From contig PULL01000309.1 of the NCBI GenBank assembly GCA_003550945.1, forward strand, positions 1 to 5,700: a DNA stretch of 5,700 bases. The letters are read 5' to 3'. This stretch comes from Thioalkalivibrio sp. (lineage in GTDB: Bacteria; Pseudomonadota; Gammaproteobacteria; Ectothiorhodospirales; Ectothiorhodospiraceae). Of this stretch, positions 1-5,700 are shown one piece after another (within the stretch, counting starts at the first letter, position 1; each line of letters begins with the position of its first letter). Position numbers and translations under genes: made by a program. Below the pieces are notes generated by a model that did not search any database, had not been told where the DNA came from, and saw only the letters and a program-made list of their open reading frames with translations.

Positions 1-916
1 CGTCGGGATCCTCTTTCCGTTCGCCCGTTCGGAGCAGGACCGCGACATCATGATGAACACCGTGGCCCCGGTCTGGGACGGCAACGAGACCTGGCTGGTG
101 CTCGGCGGTGCCGGCCTGCTCGCCGCTTTCCCGCTGGGCTACGCCGTCTTCCTCCCCGCACTTTACATCGGTGTGTTTCTGATGCTGGCGGGCCTTATTT
201 TCCGTGGCGTGGCCTTCGAATTCCGCTTCAAGTCGCCTCCTGGCCGGCGCGGCCTGTGGAACGTGGCCTTCTTCGGCGGCTCGCTGGTCGCGACCTTTGC
301 GCAGGGTGCGGTGGTCGGGACCTTCATCCAGGGCTTCGAGACGGAGAACTTCCGTTACGTCGGCGGCCCGCTGGACTGGCTCACGCCGTTCACGGTGATG
401 ACCGGACTGGGCATGATCGTCGGCTATGGCCTGCTCGGCGCAACCTGGCTGCTGTTGAAGACCGAGGGCGAGACCCAGCAATGGGCGCGCCGCTGGGCCT
501 ACCGCCTGCTGGCGGCCCTGATGGTCTTCTTCGTGATCGTGAGCCTGTGGACACCGGCGGTCGATGACTACGTGCGCAGCCGCTGGTTCGACAATCTGAC
601 CTGGCTGTGGCTGCTGCCGTTGGCAACGGTGCTGGTTGCGGCCGGCCTGTGGCGCTCCCTCGGCCGGCAGTACGAAGCCATGCCCTTCGTCTCCACCATC
701 GCGCTGTTCGCGCTCTTTTACGCCGGGCTGCTGTTCAGCAAGTGGCCCTACGTGGTGCCACCGAACTATACCTTCCGTGATGCCGCGTCGGCCCCCGAAA
801 GCCAGCTGTTCCTGCTGATCGGGCTGTTGTTCGTGGTGCCCTTCGTGTTGATGTACACGGCCTGGACCTACTACGTGTTCCGCGGCAAGGTCCGCGCGGA
901 CGCGGGCTATCACTGA
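1..916 (+). CDS. cydB: Cytochrome bd ubiquinol oxidase subunit II, CioB-like (5'-truncated by window edge)
   Basis: This is subunit II of cytochrome bd, the inner-membrane terminal oxidase that takes electrons from quinol and reduces oxygen to water. Subunit I (CydA, not in the window) carries the haems. The reading frame is open from base 2 and ends at TGA 914-916, giving about 304 residues. Recalled CioB-type proteins are about 335 residues, so roughly 30 N-terminal residues including the first membrane helix are missing at the left edge. The family hallmark VWDGNETWLVLGG lies at bases 71-109. Its Asp aligns, as I recall, with E. coli CydB Asp58, which is implicated in a proton path. Seven further hydrophobic segments follow, at about bases 92-214, 245-328, 368-454, 491-550, 599-658, 680-760 and 803-883; the first is long enough to be two helices. 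The C-terminus, YTAWTYYVFRGKV then GYH, matches the short CioB/CydB type rather than the longer E. coli form. The gene is complete at its 3' end and shows no frameshift. cydD follows 108 bases downstream on the same strand. Confidence 0.96.
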   Translation, partial: VGILFPFARSEQDRDIMMNTVAPVWDGNETWLVLGGAGLLAAFPLGYAVFLPALYIGVFLMLAGLIFRGVAFEFRFKSPPGRRGLWNVAFFGGSLVATFAQGAVVGTFIQGFETENFRYVGGPLDWLTPFTVMTGLGMIVGYGLLGATWLLLKTEGETQQWARRWAYRLLAALMVFFVIVSLWTPAVDDYVRSRWFDNLTWLWLLPLATVLVAAGLWRSLGRQYEAMPFVSTIALFALFYAGLLFSKWPYVVPPNYTFRDAASAPESQLFLLIGLLFVVPFVLMYTAWTYYVFRGKVRADAGYH

Positions 917-918
917 TC

Positions 919-1000
919 CAGCCCTCAACCCCGGCCCCTCTCCCACAAGTGGGAAAGGGGAGAAAACCCCTCCCCCACCTGCATGGAGGAGGGGTTGTGG
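919..1000. repeat. Intergenic REP-like double hairpin between cydB and cydD
   Basis: Two GC-rich hairpins lie side by side. The first pairs CCCCTCTCCCAC (935-946) with GTGGGAAAGGGG (949-960), 12 positions with one C-A mismatch. The second pairs AACCCCTCC (965-973) with GGAGGGGTT (988-996), a perfect 9 bp. Neither is followed by a T-run, so neither is a standard intrinsic terminator. From memory, the C-rich/G-rich layout resembles dispersed repeats common between genes of high-GC gammaproteobacteria. No second identical copy is in the window, but a similar C-rich/G-rich block occurs at 2050-2125 inside cydD. It may affect stability of the cydAB part of the message relative to cydDC (inference). 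An alternative pairing, GGGGAG (957-962) with CTCCCC (970-975), competes with the second hairpin. Confidence 0.6.
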
Positions 1001-1004
1001 AAGG
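999..1004 (+). promoter_or_regulatory. Candidate ribosome binding site for cydD
   Basis: GGAAGG at 999-1004 sits 5 bases before an in-frame GTG at 1010 but 20 bases before the in-frame ATG at 1025. A stronger purine run, GGAGGAGGGG (985-994), lies further upstream and forms part of the second hairpin's 3' arm. On spacing alone this site favours GTG 1010. On codon preference ATG 1025 is favoured. The sequence does not settle it. Confidence 0.35.
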
Positions 1005-1024
1005 CGCAAGTGCACGGCACCCGC

Positions 1025-2836
1025 ATGAACTCCGCAGCAGACATCGACACCCAAGCGCCATCCATTCCCGCCGCCGCGTCCCGGGAGTTGCTGCGCGTGC
1101 TGCTGCGACCGCACCGAAACTGGCTGTATCTCGCGTGGCTGGCGGGTGTCGGCGCGGGCGTTGCCACCATCGTCCTGGCCGCGGCGGTGGCTTGGTCGAT
1201 TCACCTGGCGGTGATCGGAGAGGACTCGGCCCTGCCCTGGCACTGGCTGGCGGTCGCGGCTTTCGCCGTTTTGCTGCGCTACGGACTGCAGGGCCTGCGT
1301 GACTGGAGCGGACAGCAGCTCGCCTTCCTGGTGCGGGGCGATCTGCGGCGAAAGCTGATCGCGAACGCGGCCGAACTGGGGCCGGTGCATCTGGCGCAAC
1401 GTGGCCACTCGGGGGCCTGGGCGAGCCGCTACCAGGAGCAGGTCGACGCGCTGGGCGGCTATTACGCGCGCTATCTGCCGGCACTGGGCCTGACGCTGGC
1501 GGTGCCGCTGGTGCTGCTCGCGGCGGCGTTCAGCCAGGACTGGGTCGCGGGCCTGCTGCTGTTGCTCTCCGCGCCGCTCATCCCGGTCTTCATGGCACTG
1601 ATCGGCATGGGCAGCGAGCAAATCCACGAAGCCCAACAGGAACGTCAGAACCGGCTCGCCGGGCATTTCCTCGACCGGATCCGCGGCCTGGATCTGCTGC
1701 GTCGCAGCCTGGCGCTGGAGGCCGCGCGGCAGGATGTGTCCGCGGCAGCGAACGACTACCGCCGGCTCAGCATGCGGGTGCTGCGGGTCGCATTCCTGTC
1801 CTCGGCGGTGATGGAATTTTTCAGCGCGGTGGCGATCGGGCTGGTCGCGATCTACGTCGGCTTTGCGCTGCTGGGTTTCCTGGAGTTCGGGCCGGCCGCT
1901 CAGATCACGCTGTTCTCGGGGCTGTTCGTGCTGCTGCTCGCACCGGAGTACTTTCAGCCACTGCGGCAGTTCGCGCAGAGCTACCACGACCGGGCCGGCG
2001 CGGTCGCGGCTGCCAGTGCGTTGGCGCCGCTGCTGACGACCGGGGCGCCACACCCCGCCCCGCACGGGGCAAATCCCCCTCCCACACCCGAGGAGGAAGA
2101 CCGGAGCGGGGGCAGGGGCCAGGCGTTACGGCATCACCCGGTTGAATACGAACGCAGCCCCGGCACTCCGCCCAAGCGCCCCGGACCGCCCGCGCTGCAA
2201 CTCCGGGCGGTGGAAGTGCGCTATGAAGCGCATGCGCCTCCCGCGCTGGTGATCCCCGAGCTGAGTGTTGCCCACGGCGAACGGATCGCGGTGGTCGGCC
2301 CCTCCGGCAGCGGCAAATCCACGCTGCTGGCCCTATGTGCGGGGTTCGTGCGGGCCGGCTCGGGGTCTGTGGCCATTGCCGCGTCGGCGCGCCCCTTCGC
2401 CTGGATCGGGCAGCGCAGCCACCTGTTCCACGGCAGCCTTCGCGAAAACCTGCTGCTAGGCTCTCCGAAGCGTGTCACCGATGCCGATCTCGCCGATGCA
2501 ATGGCGGCCGCCGGCCTGCGGCTGGACGATCCGACGCTGCCTCAAGGCCTGGATACCACCATTGGCGAGGAAAACCGCGGGCTTTCCGGTGGCCAGGTGC
2601 AGCGCGTCGCCCTGGCCCGGGCACTGCTCTCCGGAAGCCGGCTCTGGCTTCTGGACGAACCCACCAGCGCACTCGACCCGGAGACCGAGAGCGATCTTCT
2701 GACGCGACTGCTCGAACATTCCCATGCGCGCGGCATCACCGTGCTGCTGGCGACCCATCAGCAGGCGGTTTACCAGCGCTTGGAGAGAGTCGTCCGCCTT
2801 GCGGCGGGTCGTCTGCAGGAGCAGGGACGTGTCTGA
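1025..2836 (+). CDS. cydD: CydD, ABC exporter half-transporter for cytochrome bd assembly
   Basis: CydD pairs with CydC to form an inner-membrane ABC exporter required for assembly of bd oxidase. The classical view is export of cysteine and glutathione to the periplasm; recent structural work argues for haem. With the ATG at 1025 it has 603 residues. Membrane segments lie at about 33-58, 71-90, 150-168, 172-196, 256-284 and 294-308, followed by the family-typical LAPEYFQPLRQFAQSYH (about 305-321). The nucleotide-binding domain starts near 391: Walker A GPSGSGKST 425-433, Q-loop Gln463, signature LSGGQ 520-524, Walker B LLDEP with Asp544/Glu545, and H-loop His578. All catalytic residues are intact. 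The linker at about 338-390 is unusually long, Pro/Gly/Arg-rich and encoded by repeat-like DNA. In-frame starts at GTG 1010 (well-spaced GGAAGG) and ATG 983 (inside a hairpin) are alternatives. The stop overlaps the cydC start, indicating one operon and equal synthesis of the two halves. Confidence 0.95.
   Translation: MNSAADIDTQAPSIPAAASRELLRVLLRPHRNWLYLAWLAGVGAGVATIVLAAAVAWSIHLAVIGEDSALPWHWLAVAAFAVLLRYGLQGLRDWSGQQLAFLVRGDLRRKLIANAAELGPVHLAQRGHSGAWASRYQEQVDALGGYYARYLPALGLTLAVPLVLLAAAFSQDWVAGLLLLLSAPLIPVFMALIGMGSEQIHEAQQERQNRLAGHFLDRIRGLDLLRRSLALEAARQDVSAAANDYRRLSMRVLRVAFLSSAVMEFFSAVAIGLVAIYVGFALLGFLEFGPAAQITLFSGLFVLLLAPEYFQPLRQFAQSYHDRAGAVAAASALAPLLTTGAPHPAPHGANPPPTPEEEDRSGGRGQALRHHPVEYERSPGTPPKRPGPPALQLRAVEVRYEAHAPPALVIPELSVAHGERIAVVGPSGSGKSTLLALCAGFVRAGSGSVAIAASARPFAWIGQRSHLFHGSLRENLLLGSPKRVTDADLADAMAAAGLRLDDPTLPQGLDTTIGEENRGLSGGQVQRVALARALLSGSRLWLLDEPTSALDPETESDLLTRLLEHSHARGITVLLATHQQAVYQRLERVVRLAAGRLQEQGRV
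2050..2125. repeat. Repeat-like GC-rich block inside the cydD linker
   Basis: This block encodes most of the odd linker between the membrane and ATPase domains of CydD. It has GCCCCG (2057-2062) facing CGGGGC (2065-2070) across 2 bases. A C-run, ATCCCCCTCC (2073-2082), is then answered by the G-rich GGAGCGGGGG (2103-2112) and GCAGGGG. The order, an AAA-T/C-CCCTCCC arm then GGAGGA and a G-run, resembles 963-994 between cydB and cydD. I read it as a possible in-frame insertion of the same repeat family. The similarity is partial and was judged by eye; simple GC-rich drift of an unconstrained linker is the alternative. Confidence 0.4.
2817..2821 (+). promoter_or_regulatory. Ribosome binding site of cydC, inside the cydD 3' end
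   Basis: AGGAG lies 7 bases before the GTG at 2829. It decides the cydC start: the open frame continues upstream to an ATG at 2724, but that part encodes no CydC-like sequence and lies within cydD's ATPase domain. Confidence 0.8.
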
Positions 2837-4487
2837 TCTGTCCTTCCTGCGCAACCTGTTCCGGCGCCGCCGTACCTGGACGGCTGCAGCGTACCTGTTG
2901 CTGGCGCTGACCTGGGGCTCGGCCATCGCGTTGCTGGCGCTGTCAGGTTGGTTCATCACCGCCGCCGCCCTCGCGGGCGCGGGCCTGTTGCTCGGGCTGG
3001 AACTGTTCACCCCTTCTGCCGGAATCCGCGCCGCCGCGCTGCTGCGCACGCTGGCCCGCTACGGCGAGCGGGTGCTGGGCCACGAGGCGGTACTGCGCGT
3101 GCTCGCAGACCTGCGCGGCGCGAGCTTCGCCGCGGTTGCGCGCCTGCCGCTGCCGGCCCAGCGCCGGATGCGCAGCGGAGACCTGCAGCAGCGCCTGATC
3201 GCCGATATCGACACGCTCGACGGGGTACCGTTGCGGATCACCGGCCCACTGGTCGCAGCCGGGCTGGCGGTCCTGGGGGCCGCGGGGCTCGCTGCCTGGC
3301 TGGCGCCCTGGCCGGCCCCCCTGCTGATCACGGGCCTGGCCGGGCTGACGATAGCTGCCTCGGCACTGGCCGCCCGCTTTGGCCAGACGCGCAGCCGGGC
3401 CCTGGTGGGGCGGCGCAGCCGTGAGCGAGTGGCGCTGCTGGACTACTTCGGCGGCCTCGCTGATCTGCTCGCCTACCGGCGCGCCGCGGCGTATCAGCAG
3501 GACCTGGAGCGGCGGGAACGCGAGCAGGCGGGCGCACTGCTGCTGCAGGAGCGGGTCGCGCTGGGCGCGGACCAGGCCGTGCAGGCGCTGGTCGCACTCA
3601 CCGCGCTGGCGATGCTGGCGCTGGCATTGCACTGGCATGCGCAGGGGCTGGTCAGTGCTCCGGTCGCCGTGCTGCTGGCGCTGATGACCCTGGGACTCAA
3701 CGAGGCGCTGAGCAGCCTGCCGGGCGCGCTGTGGCGCAGCGGCGAGAGCCTGGAGGCCGCTTCCCGGCTGCGCGGGCTCGGTGTGGACTCGGCGGATGCG
3801 CCCGATACGCCCTTGCAGGACGCGGTTCGGCCGGGGGAAGCACCCCAGGACACCGATTTCCGGGTCGAGGGGCTCGCGGTGGGTTTTCCGGGACAGCGCC
3901 CGCTGCTGGAAGGCCTCGAGTTCGAGCTCGTGCCTGGCCGCCCGCTGGTGATCCACGGCGCAAGCGGGATCGGCAAGACCACGCTGCTCGAGACGCTGGC
4001 CGGGGAACGTCCGCCGCTGCGCGGCGGCGTGCGGCTCGCGGGGCAAGCGCCGCAGCACTGGCCGGAGACGACACGATACCGCGCGATCGGCTACCTGCCG
4101 CAGCATACCCCGCTGCTCGACGAAAGTGTCGCCGCGAACCTGCGGCTGGGGATGCCGGAACTGACGGATCAGGACCTCTGGGCGGCGCTGGACACGGTGG
4201 AGCTGGCCAATCCGTTGCGGCGGGAGGGCTCCGGGTTGGACTATCGCACCGGCGAACGCGGCCAGCGGCTGTCAGGCGGGCAGGCGCGACGGTTGGCGCT
4301 CGCTTGGCTGCTGCTGCGCGATGCGCCCGTGGTATTGCTGGACGAACCCTTCGCCGGGCTGGATACCGAGCTGGAGCAACGCATCCTCACGCGCATCCGC
4401 CCGTGGCTGGAGCAACGACGCGTGGTTCTGGTCACCCACATGCCTGAGCGAATGCCGAAAGACTGGCCGCGCATTGCCCTCGGTTGA
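2829..4487 (+). CDS. cydC: CydC, ABC exporter half-transporter for cytochrome bd assembly
   Basis: This is the second half of the CydDC exporter in the inner membrane. The GTG start at 2829 gives 552 residues, within the usual size for CydC, and overlaps the last 8 bases of cydD, so translation is probably coupled. The N-terminal half is the membrane domain: hydrophobic segments lie at about 19-38, 43-60, 138-159, 161-182, 249-270 and 273-290. The motif LSGWFITAAALAG (38-50) is typical of CydC. The conserved cytoplasmic stretch GDLQQRLIADIDTLDGVPLR lies at 117-136. The ATPase domain begins near 345: Walker A GASGIGKTT 377-385 (Thr in place of the more common Ser after Lys, functionally conservative), Q-loop Gln425, signature LSGGQ 481-485, Walker B VVLLDEP with Asp505/Glu506, and H-loop His537. 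No key residue is missing. It is the last gene of the operon and faces the small minus-strand gene across 185 bases. Confidence 0.95.
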   Translation: MSDLSFLRNLFRRRRTWTAAAYLLLALTWGSAIALLALSGWFITAAALAGAGLLLGLELFTPSAGIRAAALLRTLARYGERVLGHEAVLRVLADLRGASFAAVARLPLPAQRRMRSGDLQQRLIADIDTLDGVPLRITGPLVAAGLAVLGAAGLAAWLAPWPAPLLITGLAGLTIAASALAARFGQTRSRALVGRRSRERVALLDYFGGLADLLAYRRAAAYQQDLERREREQAGALLLQERVALGADQAVQALVALTALAMLALALHWHAQGLVSAPVAVLLALMTLGLNEALSSLPGALWRSGESLEAASRLRGLGVDSADAPDTPLQDAVRPGEAPQDTDFRVEGLAVGFPGQRPLLEGLEFELVPGRPLVIHGASGIGKTTLLETLAGERPPLRGGVRLAGQAPQHWPETTRYRAIGYLPQHTPLLDESVAANLRLGMPELTDQDLWAALDTVELANPLRREGSGLDYRTGERGQRLSGGQARRLALAWLLLRDAPVVLLDEPFAGLDTELEQRILTRIRPWLEQRRVVLVTHMPERMPKDWPRIALG

Positions 4488-4511
4488 ATGCAACACAAGG
4501 CCATGGAAGAA

Positions 4512-4643
4512 CCTGGGAAGCACGAAACAGGGCGCGAAGGGGGATTTGAGCCACGGATGCACACGGTTGGAAACGGATTTTTTCGATTGCAACTCTATCC
4601 GTGTTTATCCGTGTGCATCGGTGGCTCGGCTTCTCGTGCTTCG
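4512..4643. repeat. Large imperfect palindromic element between convergent genes
   Basis: This element fills most of the 185-base gap between cydC and the small minus-strand gene (4488-4672). The core arms are 4548-4578 and 4597-4627: 31 positions, 26 of them complementary, with an 18-base centre. The outer 19 bases of each arm (4548-4566 and 4609-4627) match with a single mismatch. Further out, GAAGCACGA (4517-4525) is complementary to TCGTGCTTC (4634-4642), so the symmetry spans about 126 bp with unequal spacers. The right arm also carries ATCCGTGT twice (4597-4604 and 4607-4614). From memory, 'CCACGGATGCACACGG'-type palindromes are scattered between genes in several proteobacterial genomes. 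There is no coding capacity for a transposase. No T-run follows either arm, so terminator function for the two convergent units is possible but not shown. Confidence 0.8.
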
Positions 4644-4672
4644 GGGTGTCCTCCAAGGCCAACGCGACGAAA

Positions 4673-4969
4673 TCAGGGATCGCCCGGGCGCCAGACGCCG
4701 GACGCGGCCTGAGGAGGATGGGACGGCGGCGCTGCCTGCTTGCGGCTCTCGACGTCCACGAACACCGAGTCCATGAACTGGGCGAGTTGTGAGAGATAGT
4801 CCTTGCGCTGCGCCACCGGCTCGGGCATCTGCGCCACCAGATAGCCGATCACTGCCGCAAGGTACTGCACGCCGACGATCGGCTCGCGGGCACGCGGGTC
4901 GGCCTCGGCCAATACGTGCTGAAGCTTCTCGATCAGGTCTCCGGACAATTGCAGGCTGTCGTCGCTCAT
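4673..4969 (-). CDS. Small hypothetical protein, 98 residues, between clpB and cydC
   Basis: I do not recognise this protein. It runs from ATG (4967-4969) to TGA (4673-4675). A good ribosome binding site, AAGGGA, lies 5 bases before the start. Residues 1-75 look soluble and mainly helical: an acidic N-terminus, amphipathic stretches such as DLIEKLQHVLAEA (about 11-23), then a mildly hydrophobic segment VGVQYLAAVIGYLVAQM (about 32-48) that is short of a convincing membrane helix, then YLSQLAQFMDSVFVDVESRKQ (about 58-78). The last 20 residues form a Pro/Ala/Gly-rich, probably disordered tail. There is no cysteine and no signal peptide. It lies 98 bases downstream of clpB on the same strand, so it could be read with clpB or from its own promoter. 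The well-placed ribosome binding site and a composition unlike the Arg/Pro-rich shadow frames support a real gene. Link to ClpB function is unproven. Confidence 0.72.
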   Translation of the reverse strand: MSDDSLQLSGDLIEKLQHVLAEADPRAREPIVGVQYLAAVIGYLVAQMPEPVAQRKDYLSQLAQFMDSVFVDVESRKQAAPPSHPPQAASGVWRPGDP

Positions 4970-4974
4970 GGGAG

Positions 4975-4980
4975 TCCCTT
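4975..4980 (-). promoter_or_regulatory. Ribosome binding site of the 98-residue gene
   Basis: On the minus strand AAGGGA precedes the ATG by 5 bases. This supports the start at 4969 and the reality of the gene. The 30 bases further upstream hold no convincing -35/-10 pair. Confidence 0.6.
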
Positions 4981-5013
4981 CGTTCGTTTTGGGGGGCCCA
5001 TAAGACTACGCGA

Positions 5014-5044
5014 TCGGCGCCCCAGGCAAAAACCGGGGCGCCGA
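5014..5044 (-). terminator. Strong hairpin 3' of clpB, possible terminator without U-tract
   Basis: CGGCGCCCC (5015-5023) and GGGGCGCCG (5035-5043) are perfectly complementary, extended by a T-A pair to 10 bp, with an 11-base loop holding a run of five A on the plus strand (U on the minus transcript). It begins 23 bases after the clpB stop. No T-run follows on the minus strand, so it does not fit a classic intrinsic terminator. It could be a weak terminator, a barrier to 3' exonucleases, or a leader structure for the small gene that starts 44 bases beyond it. Confidence 0.45.
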
Positions 5045-5067
5045 AAGGGGGCATCACCGAGCGGCGG

Positions 5068-5700
<633 letters not shown>

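Noticed and set aside
983..1024. Upstream ATG at 983 as the cydD start
   Set aside because: The codon lies in the loop of a repeat hairpin and lacks a close ribosome binding site, and the added 14 residues do not look like CydD. It is kept only as an alternative, with GTG 1010 the stronger one.
735..1484. 249-residue open frame on the minus strand across the cydB/cydD junction
   Set aside because: It is antisense to two clear genes, is rich in Arg/Pro/Ser/Ala as expected from a GC-rich shadow frame, and shows no recognisable domain or good ribosome binding site.
2724..2828. Upstream extension of cydC to ATG 2724
   Set aside because: The added 35 residues lie over cydD's H-loop region, resemble shadow-frame sequence, and are preceded by no ribosome binding site, unlike GTG 2829.
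2943..4106. 387-residue open frame on the minus strand opposite cydC
   Set aside because: It is fully antisense to conserved CydC sequence, is dominated by Gln/Arg/Ala/Gly, and has no motif. It is explained by strong third-position GC bias.
4597..4614. Possible CRISPR-like or tandem array from the ATCCGTGT repeats
   Set aside because: There are only two 8-base copies with a 2-base gap, inside a palindrome, and no regular spacers.
4321..4776. Plus- and minus-strand open frames crossing the 4488-4672 gap
   Set aside because: They overlap the end of cydC and read through the palindromic repeat, and their sequences are low-complexity shadows with no domain. I see no gene in this gap.

Overview
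The window is high-GC, gene-dense DNA from a proteobacterium. The CydB and ClpB proteins look gammaproteobacterial, and the dispersed palindromic repeats between genes are of a kind I associate with Chromatiales/Ectothiorhodospiraceae-like or Xanthomonadales-like genomes. That placement is inference; there is no rRNA or other strong taxonomic marker here.

Layout. (1) Bases 1-916, + strand: the 3' nine-tenths of cydB (CioB-like), the second subunit of cytochrome bd quinol oxidase. Its start, and presumably cydA, lie off the left edge. (2) Bases 917-1024: a short gap filled by two adjacent GC-rich hairpins that look like a dispersed REP-like repeat. (3) Bases 1025-2836 and 2829-4487, + strand: cydD and cydC, the two half-transporters of the CydDC ABC exporter needed to assemble bd oxidase. 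They overlap by 8 bases, with a good ribosome binding site inside cydD. cydD has an unusually long linker whose DNA resembles the intergenic repeat upstream. (4) Bases 4488-4672: a convergent intergenic region dominated by a large imperfect palindrome of about 130 bp. (5) Bases 4673-4969, - strand: a small 98-residue protein I do not recognise. (6) Bases 4970-5067: a gap with a strong 10-bp hairpin just 3' of clpB. (7) Bases 5068-5700, - strand: the C-terminal 210 residues of the disaggregase ClpB, running off the right edge.

How the genes work together: cydB, cydD and cydC most likely form one operon (cydA-cydB-cydD-cydC) that makes a high-affinity terminal oxidase and the transporter that lets it acquire its haems. 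clpB and the small gene are a separate unit transcribed toward it. I see no unknown multi-gene system. The most unusual features are the repeat-like insertion inside the CydD linker and the palindromic element between the convergent genes.
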